A stretch of DNA of 64,000 nucleotides, from contig NZ_JAUSWY010000001.1 in the NCBI RefSeq assembly GCF_030815585.1, forward strand, positions 1,798,001 to 1,862,000. The letters are read 5' to 3'. This document shows, piece after piece, positions 1 through 8,769 of this stretch. The DNA comes from Arthrobacter pascens (GTDB taxonomy: Bacteria > Actinomycetota > Actinomycetes > Actinomycetales > Micrococcaceae). The notes under the pieces were generated by a model that was given only the letters and a program-made list of their open reading frames with translations, searched no databases and was not told the DNA's origin. Positions within the stretch are counted from its first letter, which is position 1. The number at the start of each line of letters is the position of its first letter. The translations under genes and the position numbers were made by a program.

Positions 1-11
1 GCAGCGCCGAG

Positions 12-56
12 ACAACAGGAAAGGCCCGGTCCGTCTGGACCGGGCCTTCCTGTTGT
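12..56 (-). terminator. Terminator hairpin downstream of qcrB
   Basis: A stem of about 20 base pairs (12-32 pairing with 37-56, one bulged A, loop GTCT) lies 17 bases past the qcrB stop. It fits an intrinsic terminator for the ctaE-qcrCAB operon. There is no long U tract, so efficiency is uncertain. The near-perfect symmetry means it could also stop transcription arriving from the other side. Confidence 0.75.
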
Positions 57-72
57 GCTCAGATACCGTGTC

Positions 73-1755
73 TTAGTGGCTGAGGCTCTTGCTTTCCTCA
101 GCCGCTTCCACGGCCGGGTGGGCGTGGTGGCCGTGTGCGGCCTCCAGCTCGGCCGGTGTGGCGGGAGCTACGCGGTCTTCGAAGAACCACCGGGAGAGCC
201 AGGCGCGCTGCTTCTCCTTGCGGGTGACAATGCCGTGATCGTTGGGCACAGCCGGAAGGGGAGCAGGCGATTCGAAGCCCACCAGCTTGTAGCGCTTGTA
301 TTCGTCCAGCGGCGCGTGCACCTCGATGAACTCACCATGAGGCAGACGAACGATGCGGCCGGTTTCGCGGCCGTGAAGCGCAATCTCGCGGTCCTTGCGC
401 TGAAGAGCCAGGGCCACGCGCTTGGTCACGGAGAAGGCGATGATCGGTCCAATGAAGAACAGCGCCCGGAGCCAGTACGTCACATCGTTCAGCGAAACGT
501 GGAAGTGCGTGGCGATCAGGTCGGAGCCTGCCGCCGCCCACATCACGCAGTACCAGGTGAAGCCGGCCATGCCGATAGCTGTTCGCGTGGGGGCGTTCCG
601 CGGGCGGTCCAGAACGTGGTGCTCGCGGTTGTCCTTGGTGATCCACTTCTCGATCCATGGGTACATGAACATCACCGTGAAGAGGATGCCAGCAGGAACC
701 AGGGCAGGAAGGAGGACATTCAGGGTCAGCGTGTATCCGAAGATGACGTACTCGAAGTGGAAGTCTCCGATGACGCCCGGCATCAGGCGCAGCGCACCGT
801 CAACGAAGCCGATGTACCAGTCGGGTTGGGTACCCGCGGACACAGGCGAAGGATCGTACGGTCCGTAGTTCCAGATCGGGTTGATCGTGAAGAAGCCGGC
901 CATCAGGGCAAGTACGCCGAAGACGATGAAGAAGAAGCCGCCTGCCTTTGCGGCGTAGACGGGTCCCAGCGGGTATCCCACGACGTTTCCGTCATTGCGG
1001 CCGGGGCCAGGGTACTGCGTGTGCTTGTGGATTACCACCATAAAGAGGTGCAGCACGATCATCAGGAGGATGAGCGCCGGGACCAGCAGGATGTGGAGCA
1101 TGTAGAGACGGCCGATAATCGCCGCGCCCGGGAACTCGCCGCCGAAGAGGAAGAAGGAAATGTACGTTCCGATAACGGGAATGGACTTGATCACGCCGTC
1201 GATGATGCGGAGGCCGTTGCCGGACAGCAAGTCATCAGGGAGCGAGTAACCCGTGAAACCCGCCGCCATGGCGAGGATCAGCAGCACGCTGCCAACAACC
1301 CAGTTCATTTCACGCGGTTTGCGGAAGGCGCCCGTGAAGAACACGCGGAGCATGTGCACGCCGATGGATGCTACGAACAGCAGTGCTGCCCAGTGGTGGA
1401 CCTGGCGCATAAACAGCCCGCCGCGGACGTCAAAAGTGATGTCGAGGGATGAGCTGTAGGCCACCGACATTTCAACATTCTTCAGCGGCACGTAAGAGCC
1501 GTCGTAGTGCGTTTCGGCCATGGACGGATCAAAGAAGAATGTCAGAAAGGTTCCTGACAGCAGGAGGATGACGAATGAGTACAGCGCCACCTCACCGAAC
1601 ATAAACGACCAGTGGTCGGGGAAGACTTTTCGTCCGAACTCACGCAGGATCCCGGAACCGCCGACGCGCTCGTCAACAAAATCGGTGATGCGTCCAGCTT
1701 TAGTCTTGGCGACGAAGGCGGGGGCTTCAGCTCTTGATGCTGCGCTCATGCTCAT
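73..1755 (-). CDS. qcrB: Cytochrome bc1 complex cytochrome b subunit
   Basis: Integral-membrane cytochrome b of the menaquinol:cytochrome c reductase (bcc) complex. It carries the two b hemes and the quinol-oxidation site and passes electrons towards the aa3 oxidase. The 560-residue protein has many membrane helices. Paired heme-ligand histidines are visible in the segments RQVHHWAALLFVASIGVHML and LHILLVPALILLMIVLHLF. A PDWY motif stands where most families have PEWY. The long hydrophilic C-terminal tail after the last helix is typical of actinobacterial QcrB. Three start codons are close together (1758, 1755, 1749). I chose the ATG at 1755 because a GGGAG Shine-Dalgarno lies just upstream. 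The start overlaps the 3' end of qcrA by about 29 bases, so the two genes are probably translationally coupled. It is the last gene of the operon. Confidence 0.95.
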   Translation of the reverse strand: MSMSAASRAEAPAFVAKTKAGRITDFVDERVGGSGILREFGRKVFPDHWSFMFGEVALYSFVILLLSGTFLTFFFDPSMAETHYDGSYVPLKNVEMSVAYSSSLDITFDVRGGLFMRQVHHWAALLFVASIGVHMLRVFFTGAFRKPREMNWVVGSVLLILAMAAGFTGYSLPDDLLSGNGLRIIDGVIKSIPVIGTYISFFLFGGEFPGAAIIGRLYMLHILLVPALILLMIVLHLFMVVIHKHTQYPGPGRNDGNVVGYPLGPVYAAKAGGFFFIVFGVLALMAGFFTINPIWNYGPYDPSPVSAGTQPDWYIGFVDGALRLMPGVIGDFHFEYVIFGYTLTLNVLLPALVPAGILFTVMFMYPWIEKWITKDNREHHVLDRPRNAPTRTAIGMAGFTWYCVMWAAAGSDLIATHFHVSLNDVTYWLRALFFIGPIIAFSVTKRVALALQRKDREIALHGRETGRIVRLPHGEFIEVHAPLDEYKRYKLVGFESPAPLPAVPNDHGIVTRKEKQRAWLSRWFFEDRVAPATPAELEAAHGHHAHPAVEAAEESKSLSH

Positions 1756-2797
1756 CACGCTCCCAGTAACTCGGTCCTACAGGTTCTTTGAAGTCGCTGG
1801 TTGCGACCAGGTAGCCCTCGTCATCCACCGCAATGGGAAGCTGGGGGAGGGGCCGGCTGGCAGGGCCAAAGATCACTTTGCACTCTTTAGTGAGGTCAAA
1901 GGTGGACTGGTGGCACGGGCACAGCAGATGGTGCGTCTGCTGCTCGTAGAGAGCGACAGGGCAACCGACATGGGTGCAGATCTTGGAGTAGGCAACGATT
2001 CCGTTGTAGCTCCAGTCCTCACGGCCCGCAGAAGGATTCAGGGACGCAGGGTCCAGGCGCATGAGCAGCACAACAGCCTTGGCTTTTTCGTTGAGCTTGC
2101 CCTCATGCAGTTCGTTGAGGCCTTCGGGGATCACGTGGAACGCGGAGCCGAGCGTTACGTCAGCAGCCTTGATCGGCGTGCCATCGGGATCCCTCGTGAG
2201 GCGCTTGAGCTTGCCCTCCTGCGGCGCCCACATGGTGTGCGAGAGCGCTTTGTCCGGACGCGGTCCCAGGTCCCCGAAAATGGCGACGGCGGGAAGGGGA
2301 GCCAGCGCCATGGCGCCCAGCAGGGTGTTACGGATCAGCGGACGTCGCTTGATGCCCGTCTCCTCGACGATGTCGTCCACGATCCGGACGGCGGCGACGC
2401 GGTCCTCCTCGGTGCGGATTGCGTGCCGCTCCTCGGAGACTTCATGGTCAGGCATCAGTGCCTTGGCCCAGTGGACAATGCCCGTACCGATGCCAAGCAT
2501 GGCAAATGCGGTACCGACGCCCAACAGCGCGTTCTGCAGCCGGACTGTGGCGATGCTGGAATCTTCACCCAGATCAATGGCGAAGTATGCCACCAGGAAG
2601 ATCACGGTACCGACAACTGAGGCGCCAAAAAGTAGGGCGACCTGCCGTTCTGCACGCTTTGCGGCCCTCGGGTCCGTGTCAGCCAGGCGCAAACGATGCG
2701 GGGGAATTCCAGGATCCTGGAACTTCTCCACCTCATTCTGACCAGCCGTAGCTACGGTGCCCGAGTGGTTCGGACTGCCGTCACTATGGTTGCCCAT
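1727..2797 (-). CDS. qcrA: Cytochrome bc1 complex Rieske iron-sulfur subunit
   Basis: Rieske [2Fe-2S] subunit of the bcc menaquinol reductase; it takes an electron from menaquinol and passes it to the diheme cytochrome c QcrC. The cluster-binding boxes CTHVGCPV and CPCHQSTFD are both present in the C-terminal third. Three hydrophobic segments in the N-terminal half match the actinobacterial architecture, where the Rieske protein has three helices instead of one. I placed the start at the ATG at 2797, with a GAGG element at suitable distance. A second ATG at 2809 overlaps that Shine-Dalgarno and is less likely. About 356 residues, normal for actinobacteria. It lies between qcrC and qcrB in one operon. 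Confidence 0.95.
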   Translation of the reverse strand: MGNHSDGSPNHSGTVATAGQNEVEKFQDPGIPPHRLRLADTDPRAAKRAERQVALLFGASVVGTVIFLVAYFAIDLGEDSSIATVRLQNALLGVGTAFAMLGIGTGIVHWAKALMPDHEVSEERHAIRTEEDRVAAVRIVDDIVEETGIKRRPLIRNTLLGAMALAPLPAVAIFGDLGPRPDKALSHTMWAPQEGKLKRLTRDPDGTPIKAADVTLGSAFHVIPEGLNELHEGKLNEKAKAVVLLMRLDPASLNPSAGREDWSYNGIVAYSKICTHVGCPVALYEQQTHHLLCPCHQSTFDLTKECKVIFGPASRPLPQLPIAVDDEGYLVATSDFKEPVGPSYWERDEHERSIKS

Positions 2798-2898
2798 AAT
2801 TCGCCTCATCCTTCTCTCGTCCCGGCGTCTGCCGAGTTAGTTTTCAATTTCAAACTGCTGACTGATCAGCAGAAGTTTCTTCAGGTTTCCCGTGGTGC

Positions 2899-3687
2899 CT
2901 AGGACGTCCGGGATGTCAGCCAGATGGTGAAGGCGATGATGACTCCCAGTCCGCCGATCCAGACAAACAGACCTTCGGAGACCGGACCCAAAGCACCAAG
3001 GTCAGCGCCGCCGGGAGACCCGTTGGTCTCAATCTGCTTCAGGAAGGTAATGATGTCGCGCTTGCCCTCAGGAGAGACGTTGGCGTCACTGAACACCGGC
3101 ATGTTCTGCGGGCCGGTGGCCATGGCCTCGTAGATGTGCTTGCCGGATACGCCGGCGAGGGCCGGGGCAAACTTGCCGCGGGTCAGGGCGCCGCCGGCTG
3201 CAGCTGCGTTGTGGCACATGGCGCAGTTGGTGCGGAACAGCTCACCACCAGCAGCGGCATCCCCCTGCTCATCCAACAGGCCTTCTTCAGGAAGTGCAGG
3301 GCCGGCTCCCAGGGAAGCGACATACGCTGCAAGCTGATGGGTCTGAGTGTCGTTGAACTGAGCAGGCTTCTCTTCCGCCTGCGGTCCGTTCATCTGCATG
3401 GGCATCCGGCCGGTGCCGACCTGGAAGTCAACCGCTGCAGCGCCGACACCAACAAGGGACGGACCGTCCTGGCTTCCGCTTGCGCCCATGCCGTGGCAGG
3501 TGGCGCAGTTGGCGGCGAAAAGCTTGCCGCCCTCCTCGACGTCGTTGGCGCTGTAGCTGGTGGTGGAAGCCTTGGCCTGGTTGACGGTGGTGGCGACGGC
3601 ATAGAGCCCACCAGTGACGAGGAGTCCCATCAGGAGCAGCGCGATTGCTGCAAGTGGGTGACGCCGCTTTTGCGAGAGTGCCTTCAC
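2899..3687 (-). CDS. qcrC: Cytochrome bc1 complex diheme cytochrome c subunit
   Basis: Diheme cytochrome c of the bcc complex. It replaces the soluble cytochrome c found in other bacteria and feeds electrons directly to the aa3 oxidase of the supercomplex. Two CxxCH heme c sites are present (NCATCHGMG and NCAMCHNAA), each in its own cytochrome c domain. An N-terminal signal anchor and a C-terminal membrane helix flank them. The start is GTG at 3687 with an AAGGAA Shine-Dalgarno 7 bases upstream. 262 residues. It is preceded by ctaE with a gap of about 87 bases and followed by qcrA. Confidence 0.95.
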   Translation of the reverse strand: MKALSQKRRHPLAAIALLLMGLLVTGGLYAVATTVNQAKASTTSYSANDVEEGGKLFAANCATCHGMGASGSQDGPSLVGVGAAAVDFQVGTGRMPMQMNGPQAEEKPAQFNDTQTHQLAAYVASLGAGPALPEEGLLDEQGDAAAGGELFRTNCAMCHNAAAAGGALTRGKFAPALAGVSGKHIYEAMATGPQNMPVFSDANVSPEGKRDIITFLKQIETNGSPGGADLGALGPVSEGLFVWIGGLGVIIAFTIWLTSRTS

Positions 3688-3774
3688 GTGGTGGTTCCTT
3701 TATTCGATCGTGCGTCGGCTCCGTGAGCCGCTTCTTGAAATTCTGCCTCTTGTAGAAAAAGAATCAAAGCTTGA

Positions 3775-4413
3775 CTACTTGAGTACGTAGATGACCAGGA
3801 AGAGGCCGATCCACACGACATCCACGAAGTGCCAGTAGTAGGAAGTGACAATCGCAGACGTTGCTTCGAAGTGACCAAACTTCTTCGCCGCGAACGAGCG
3901 GCCGATGATGAAGAGGAAGGCAATGAGGCCGCCGATGACGTGCAGGCCGTGGAAGCCGGTGGTGATGTAGAAAGCCGAACCATATGCGTTGGACGACAGT
4001 GAAACATGCTCGGACACCAGCATGGCGTACTCGGTGGCCTGGCCGGCGACGAAGAAGGAACCCATGAGGAAGGTCAGCGCAAACCATTCGTTCATTCCCC
4101 AGCGGGAGAACTGGAACGGCCCGCCGGTCTTGCGGGGCTGCAGCCGTTCGGCGGCGAAGACGCCCATCTGGCAAGTAAAGGAACTGGCCACGAGGACGAT
4201 CGTGTTGACGAGCGCAAAGGGGAAGTTGAGCTTCGCTGTCTCTTCCGCCCACATCTGTCCGCTCGTGGAGCGCAGTGTGAAGTACATGGCGAAGAGGCCG
4301 GCGAAGAACATCAACTCGCTGGACAGCCAGACTACGGTTCCAACGGAAACCATATTTGGGCGGTTCAGCGTGGGGTGCGCCGGGGTACTGGGGGCATGGG
4401 TCGCAGATGTCAC
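3775..4413 (-). CDS. ctaE: Cytochrome c oxidase subunit III (aa3 type)
   Basis: Subunit III of the aa3-type cytochrome c oxidase, a membrane protein that supports proton uptake and stability of the catalytic subunit. About 212 residues with five predicted helices and conserved subunit III features ([21 protein letters not shown] near the N-terminus, a FHGLHVIGG histidine segment in the middle, [11 protein letters not shown] near the end). The reading frame stays open upstream to 4554, but homologues start at this position. The GTG at 4413 directly follows a -10-like CATAAT with 6 bases between, so the mRNA is probably leaderless. It is the first gene of the ctaE-qcrCAB operon and is transcribed away from trpD. 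Confidence 0.93.
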   Translation of the reverse strand: MTSATHAPSTPAHPTLNRPNMVSVGTVVWLSSELMFFAGLFAMYFTLRSTSGQMWAEETAKLNFPFALVNTIVLVASSFTCQMGVFAAERLQPRKTGGPFQFSRWGMNEWFALTFLMGSFFVAGQATEYAMLVSEHVSLSSNAYGSAFYITTGFHGLHVIGGLIAFLFIIGRSFAAKKFGHFEATSAIVTSYYWHFVDVVWIGLFLVIYVLK

Positions 4414-4430
4414 ATAGACATTATGTCTAT
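4414..4430. promoter_or_regulatory. 17-base palindrome over the ctaE promoter
   Basis: ATAGACATTATGTCTAT is an 8+1+8 perfect inverted repeat that begins at the base next to the ctaE GTG start. It contains the presumed -10 hexamer CATAAT (4420-4425, minus strand). A palindrome of this size covering a -10 and a leaderless start is well placed to be a repressor operator for the respiratory operon. No regulator is identified here. Confidence 0.55.
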
Positions 4431-4548
4431 AAAAGTCCGTACATCCCAACGCGAACCGCCTTTTCGGGGGACTTTTTCTACAAAGACGCGAAATCACCGC
4501 GAAAAGTTCCCGGACCGGTCCACATTGGTCAGGGCCGTGGGCCCCCGA

Positions 4549-4554
4549 TAGCAT
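4549..4554 (+). promoter_or_regulatory. -10 element of leaderless trpD
   Basis: TAGCAT ends 6 bases before the GTG start of trpD. No Shine-Dalgarno with proper spacing is present, so transcription probably starts at or next to the G of the start codon. Confidence 0.5.
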
Positions 4555-4560
4555 CAGGGG

Positions 4561-5619
4561 GTGACTTCACAGGCATCCGCAGAGGCGGCAGGCAACACTT
4601 GGCCGCGCCTCATTTCGGCACTCATCAACGGCACAGACCTGACCGCGGCCAGCACCGCGTGGGCAATGGACACCATCATGTCCGGCGAGGCGACGCCTGC
4701 CCAGATAGCAGGATTCCTCGTGGCCCTGCGTTCCAAGGGAGAAACGGTTGAGGAGCTCTCGGGACTTGCTGACGCGATGCTGGCCCACGCCAACGCCGTA
4801 AGCATTTCAGGCGAGAAACTGGACATCGTCGGCACCGGCGGAGATCAGCTCAACACGGTCAACATTTCCACCATGGCCGCACTGGTGGCTGCCGGTGCGG
4901 GCGCGAAGGTTGTTAAGCACGGCAACCGCGCGGCGTCGTCGTCCTCTGGCTCTGCCGACGTACTGGAAGCGTTGGGCGTCAGGCTCGACCTTCCCATTGA
5001 GCAGGTTGCCCGCAATGCCGAGGAAGCCGGAATCACTTTCTGCTTTGCCCAGGTATTTCACCCTTCTTTCCGCCACACGGCCGTGCCCCGGCGGGAACTG
5101 GCCATCCCGACAGCTTTTAACTTCCTCGGCCCGCTGACCAACCCGGCCCAGGTCCAGGCCTCCGCGGTTGGTGTGGCCAACGCCAGGATGGCGCCGCTGG
5201 TGGCGGGTGTCTTGGCGCGCCGGGGGAGCCGGGGACTCGTGTTCCGTGGCGACGATGGCCTGGACGAACTGACCACCACCGGTCCCTCCACGGTTTGGGA
5301 ATTCCGGGACGGTGCCGTCGCGCAACTGAGTTTCTCACCGGTGGAACTGGGGATCCGTCTTGCCACTGTGGAGGATCTCCGGGGCGGGGACGCACAGGCG
5401 AATGCCGCCGTCGTACGCGATGTCCTGGCTGGTAAAGGTGGAGCCGCGCGCGATGCAGTGCTGCTCAATGCCGCAGCAGGGCTGGTAGCTTTCGATCTTG
5501 ACGCTGACGGGCCGTTCCTGGATCGTATGCGTTCAGCATTTGCCCGGGCTGCCGCCTCTGTGGATTCGGGTGCTGCGTCTGCCGTCCTCGACAAGTGGGT
5601 CTCGCTTACCCGTCGCTGA
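4561..5619 (+). CDS. trpD: Anthranilate phosphoribosyltransferase
   Basis: Transfers the phosphoribosyl group of PRPP to anthranilate, the second step of tryptophan synthesis. The 352-residue protein has the family hallmarks in order: the glycine-rich [17 protein letters not shown] stretch that binds [25 protein letters not shown], and the anthranilate-site region [30 protein letters not shown]. Length is normal. It stands alone, far from other trp genes, as is common in Micrococcaceae. The GTG start is preceded by a -10-like TAGCAT and no usable ribosome binding site. It is divergent from ctaE. Confidence 0.95.
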   Translation: MTSQASAEAAGNTWPRLISALINGTDLTAASTAWAMDTIMSGEATPAQIAGFLVALRSKGETVEELSGLADAMLAHANAVSISGEKLDIVGTGGDQLNTVNISTMAALVAAGAGAKVVKHGNRAASSSSGSADVLEALGVRLDLPIEQVARNAEEAGITFCFAQVFHPSFRHTAVPRRELAIPTAFNFLGPLTNPAQVQASAVGVANARMAPLVAGVLARRGSRGLVFRGDDGLDELTTTGPSTVWEFRDGAVAQLSFSPVELGIRLATVEDLRGGDAQANAAVVRDVLAGKGGAARDAVLLNAAAGLVAFDLDADGPFLDRMRSAFARAAASVDSGAASAVLDKWVSLTRR

Positions 5620-5630
5620 CTTCGCGGGAA

Positions 5631-5912
5631 CTATTGCTCGAACCCCAGTGCAAATGCCGCGTCAAGGTCGTGCTGGGAGTAGGCGCGGAACGCGATGTGC
5701 GTGGTGGTATGCACCACTGCCGGAACCTTGGACAGCCTGTCCGCAATGACGTCAGCCAGATCCTCGTGTCGAGCCACACGTGCCACTGCAATCAGGTCCC
5801 ATTCCCCGGTCACGGAATACACCTCACTGATGCCCTGGATCGCGGAGATTTGCTCGGCGGTTTCGGGGATGCGGGCTGCGTCGGTTTTGATCAAGACGAA
5901 TGCGGTGATCAC
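5631..5912 (-). CDS. Stand-alone Lrp/AsnC ligand-binding (RAM) domain protein
   Basis: A 93-residue protein consisting only of the effector-binding domain of Lrp/AsnC regulators (ITAFVLIKTDAARIPETAE, then SEVYSVTGEWDLIA). The DNA-binding helix-turn-helix is absent. Such stand-alone domains assemble into ring-like oligomers and bind amino acids; whether this one controls transcription by partnering a full-length Lrp is unknown. I chose the GTG at 5912, which has a GGAAGGA Shine-Dalgarno 6 bases upstream. A TTG two codons earlier overlaps that site. It converges on trpD, whose stop is 11 bases away; a link to tryptophan sensing is only a guess. Confidence 0.85.
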   Translation of the reverse strand: MITAFVLIKTDAARIPETAEQISAIQGISEVYSVTGEWDLIAVARVARHEDLADVIADRLSKVPAVVHTTTHIAFRAYSQHDLDAAFALGFEQ

Positions 5913-5995
5913 TTTCAATCCTTCCGGATCTGTTGGCCGTAGCAGTGCCCGGCAATACTGTTGAGTGCTGCCAGCCTATTACATGGGTCCCGCCA

Positions 5996-6409
5996 TCAGC
6001 CTTTGCTTCCCTGCCGGCGTAACCGGGTCCAGCCAGCCAGCAGCAGACGGTAGCCGACCAGGAACAGTCCCAGGCTCAACAGGGCGACGATGACAAAAGC
6101 GGGCACCACGGTCTGTCCCGTGACCGCGCGCAGGATCATGCCTCCCGCAACAGCGCCGAGCCAGACAGAGAGGCCGGCCGGGCGGACGGCGAGCGGAGTG
6201 CGCCACGCCCTGGCCGCTATCCACGCCAACGCTGCTCCGGCAAGGAAGGGCCAGGCCGTCAGCAGCACGCCCGTGATGGCATCTCCCCGCTGGTGCGCGT
6301 CCCTGCCGATCGCCGCGAAAACCAGGATCAGGGCGGCGTCTGCCAGCGCTGCTCCGGCGATGGCCCGGCGTCCGCCGGATGTGGAACGTTTCTGCGTGTC
6401 GGGAATCAT
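5996..6409 (-). CDS. DUF3054 family membrane protein
   Basis: A 137-residue protein with four hydrophobic segments (about residues 17-35, 45-65, 80-98 and 102-125) and a basic C-terminus. The pattern matches the DUF3054 family, widespread in actinobacteria and of unknown function. The ORF extends upstream to 6790, but that part runs through the divergent VOC gene and looks non-coding. The ATG at 6409 has TAGGCT 7 bases upstream, so a leaderless transcript is likely. Confidence 0.8.
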   Translation of the reverse strand: MIPDTQKRSTSGGRRAIAGAALADAALILVFAAIGRDAHQRGDAITGVLLTAWPFLAGAALAWIAARAWRTPLAVRPAGLSVWLGAVAGGMILRAVTGQTVVPAFVIVALLSLGLFLVGYRLLLAGWTRLRRQGSKG

Positions 6410-6416
6410 GGTTTCG

Positions 6417-6422
6417 AGCCTA
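6417..6422 (-). promoter_or_regulatory. -10 element of leaderless DUF3054 gene
   Basis: TAGGCT on the minus strand, 7 bases before the ATG at 6409. The same hexamer in the same position precedes def, the S9 peptidase, helY and mshC in this window. Confidence 0.5.
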
Positions 6423-6503
6423 TCGCCTTGACTGTTTTCTGATGACGCGGCGAAACCTTGCTGCACGTGGCCGGAAAGCGGACGATCGCTGGCGTAGCGT
6501 GAT

Positions 6504-6533
6504 GCTTGACTCCACAAAGCTTGACTCCACAAA
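6504..6533. repeat. Tandem 15-base duplication
   Basis: GCTTGACTCCACAAA occurs twice head to tail (6504-6518 and 6519-6533), directly before the AAGGGAG ribosome binding site of the following VOC gene. It looks like a recent slippage duplication in the leader. A regulatory role is not shown. Confidence 0.9.
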
Positions 6534-6543
6534 GGGAGAAGAC

Positions 6544-6945
6544 GTGCGGCTGATCCAGGTTGCCCAAGGGGCCACTGATCTCCAGCGTGCAGCGGCGTTC
6601 TACTCGCGGTTGCTGGGTACCGAACCAACGGCGTTCTTTGACCCGCCTGGCCTGCTGTTTTTTGACCTCGACGGCGTCCGGCTGCTGCTTGAGCGGGGGG
6701 CGCCGTCGTCGTTGCTCTATCTTGAAGTTCCCGATGTCCGGGCGGCCGTCGGCACACTTCAGGGCAGGGGAGTGGAGGTGGTTGCGGCACCCCATATGAT
6801 CTTCCGCCATAGCGATGACAGGCTTGGTCCGGCCGGCACCGATGAGTGGATGGTTTTCATCCGGGACAGTGAAGGCAACACGGTGGGTCTGGTCAGCCAC
6901 CTCCCTCCTGCACCGGAGCCACCCTCGCGATCCGAGGCTCCCTGA
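6544..6945 (+). CDS. VOC (glyoxalase/bleomycin resistance) family protein
   Basis: A 133-residue single-domain vicinal-oxygen-chelate protein. The N-terminus VRLIQVAQGATDLQRAAAFYSRLLG and C-terminus GTDEWMVFIRDSEGNTVGLVS are classical beta-alpha-beta-beta-beta VOC modules. A glutamate in FIRDSEGN is at the usual metal-ligand place. The family includes glyoxalases, dioxygenases and antibiotic-binding proteins, and the substrate cannot be told from the sequence. The GTG start at 6544 is chosen for its AAGGGAG Shine-Dalgarno; the frame is open further upstream but without a good site. Confidence 0.8.
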   Translation: MRLIQVAQGATDLQRAAAFYSRLLGTEPTAFFDPPGLLFFDLDGVRLLLERGAPSSLLYLEVPDVRAAVGTLQGRGVEVVAAPHMIFRHSDDRLGPAGTDEWMVFIRDSEGNTVGLVSHLPPAPEPPSRSEAP

Positions 6946-7001
6946 AAGCCGTTGTGCCCGGACCAGCCCAGGGCTAGGCTCAAGCCGGAAGGGAGCCCCT
7001 G

Positions 7002-7472
7002 ATGCGAATGATCTCTACGTGCCTGTGGTTTGACAACCAGGCTGAAGAAGCCGCCGAGTTTTACACGTCCGTCTTTGACGATTCCAAAATCCTGAGTCTT
7101 GCACGGGCCGGTGAAGGCGGCCCCGGTCCGGCCGGGCAGGTGATCACCGTGGAGTTTGAGATCGAAGGCCGCAGGTTCATGGCGCTCAACGGGGGACCGG
7201 CAAACAATTTCACGGAAGCCGTTTCGTTTGTTGTTGACTGTGCGGACCAGGAAGAAGTGGACCGCTACTGGACGGCGCTTACACAAGGTGGTTCCGAGAG
7301 CATGTGCGGCTGGCTGAAGGACCGCTACGGAGTGTCGTGGCAGATCATTCCGTCCGCCCTCGGCTCCTTGATCGCGGGCGATGATCCCGAGAGTTCCCAG
7401 CGGGCAATGCAGGCGATGCTGGGCATGCGGAAGTTGGACATCGCAGAACTGCAGAAGGCCTACGACGGGTAG
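7002..7472 (+). CDS. PhnB-like VOC family protein
   Basis: A 156-residue protein of the PhnB/3-demethylubiquinone-9-methyltransferase-like branch of the VOC superfamily. It is recognised from the start ISTCLWFDNQAEEAAEFYTS, the FMALNGGP strand and the KDRYGVSWQIIP segment. Despite the old family name these proteins are not methyltransferases. Function is unknown; many are induced by stress or sit beside sigma factors. TAGGCT at 6975-6980 and a GGAAGGGAG Shine-Dalgarno 6 bases from the ATG give a short-leader transcript. It follows another VOC gene, perhaps by duplication of function, though the two sequences are only distantly alike. Confidence 0.85.
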   Translation: MRMISTCLWFDNQAEEAAEFYTSVFDDSKILSLARAGEGGPGPAGQVITVEFEIEGRRFMALNGGPANNFTEAVSFVVDCADQEEVDRYWTALTQGGSESMCGWLKDRYGVSWQIIPSALGSLIAGDDPESSQRAMQAMLGMRKLDIAELQKAYDG

Positions 7473-7525
7473 CGGGGCAAGACGCCGAGCGTCCGCCGAC
7501 CTTGCGCCCTTTATGCGGGCCTCCG

Positions 7526-7539
7526 ACATGCCTAGGCCA
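7526..7539. repeat. Direct repeat, left copy
   Basis: ACATGCCTAGGCCA, identical to 10697-10710. The two copies bracket the phytase and alginate-lyase-like genes. Core CCTAGG is palindromic. Confidence 0.7.
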
Positions 7540-7554
7540 TTCAGGGAGTGCGAC

Positions 7555-8718
7555 TTGCGTACCCATCTCCGGATTTTCGTGGCGACGCTGCTCGCCCTGG
7601 CGGCGGTAGCCGCTTACTTCTTGCTTAGTAACGCCCCGACGACGCCGAGTCCCAGTGACGGTTCGGCCCCATCGCCAACTTCAAGTGTCAGCGCTCCGAC
7701 CCCGACTTCAAGTATCAGCCCGGCTCCAACCCCGGTGCCGGCCCCGAGTGACCCCCTTGCGTTACCCGTGGTTGAGACCGATGGGTTTTCAGGGTCAGAG
7801 GACGTTTCAGATGACGCTGCCATCTGGGTTGACCCGGAAAACGCGGCCAATAGCTTAGTGGTTGCCGACAACAAGGCGTCCTCTGGCGGCGGTATTGGGG
7901 TCTTCGGGATGGACGGAAAATTGATCCAGTTCCGGCCTGACGGGATGATCGGAAACGTAGACCTGAGATCTGGGTTCCCTTCATCGGGGCAATCGATGGT
8001 GCTGGTCGGGGCAAATAACCGGACGAACAACACACTGGCATTGTGGTCGCTGGACACGGTCAGCAGGACCCTTACCCCCGTGGCGGCACGGAGCATCGAG
8101 ACGCTTGCACCCAACTATGGCTTCTGCATGTACCACAGCAAGGTCAGCGGTAAGTTCTATGCCTTCGTAACACCCAACGGTCCAGGTCCAGTCCAGCAGT
8201 TTGAATTGGTTGACCACGGTGCTGGGAAAGTGGACGCCACCCTCGTGAGGTCGCTGTCAATGAGTAGTACCACCGAGGGCTGCGTCGCTGACGACGAATC
8301 TGGCCACCTGTATGTCGGCCAGGAGGAGGTCGCCGTATGGAAGTATGGGGCCGAACCTGACGCCGGGGCCGAACGCGTCTCCGTAGACACGGTAGGAGCC
8401 GGGCATCTGGTGGCGGACGTCGAGGGGATGAGCATCGCTTATGGCGCGAACGGGTCCGGGTTTCTGTTTGTGTCCAGCCAGGGCGACTCCACCATCGCCA
8501 TTTACGACCGTGCCGGCGGCAACGCATTTATCAAGAGTTTCAAGGTGGGCGCCAACGGCACGATCGACGCCGTGACGGGAACCGACGGCCTTGATGTGAC
8601 CAGCCTGAACGCTGGGCCACAGTTCGAACAAGGGCTTCTGGTGGTCCATGACGAGACCAACCCCGGCGGCGCCACCTCGAACCTGAAATTTGTGCCGCTG
8701 AGTGCTGTTCTTCGGTGA
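7555..8718 (+). CDS. Beta-propeller phytase-like secreted protein
   Basis: Probable secreted 3-phytase of the six-bladed beta-propeller class, which releases phosphate from phytate using bound calcium. The sequence has an N-terminal hydrophobic signal (LRIFVATLLALAAVAAYFLL), a Ser/Pro/Thr-rich linker of about 45 residues, then the propeller. Propeller landmarks are DDAAIWVDPENAANSLVVAD, VDLRSGFP, NYGFCMYHS, TTEGCVADDESGHLYVGQEE and DVEGMSI. About 387 residues. I set the start at TTG 7555, which has an AGGGAG Shine-Dalgarno 6 bases away. An ATG at 7528 is an alternative without a good site. The linker suggests display outside the membrane. It converges on the alginate-lyase-like gene. Confidence 0.85.
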   Translation: MRTHLRIFVATLLALAAVAAYFLLSNAPTTPSPSDGSAPSPTSSVSAPTPTSSISPAPTPVPAPSDPLALPVVETDGFSGSEDVSDDAAIWVDPENAANSLVVADNKASSGGGIGVFGMDGKLIQFRPDGMIGNVDLRSGFPSSGQSMVLVGANNRTNNTLALWSLDTVSRTLTPVAARSIETLAPNYGFCMYHSKVSGKFYAFVTPNGPGPVQQFELVDHGAGKVDATLVRSLSMSSTTEGCVADDESGHLYVGQEEVAVWKYGAEPDAGAERVSVDTVGAGHLVADVEGMSIAYGANGSGFLFVSSQGDSTIAIYDRAGGNAFIKSFKVGANGTIDAVTGTDGLDVTSLNAGPQFEQGLLVVHDETNPGGATSNLKFVPLSAVLR

Positions 8719-8769
8719 CATCACCCGCCGGATGTCCCATCAATGGGAAATGCGGCGGAGGGCCTCCCG

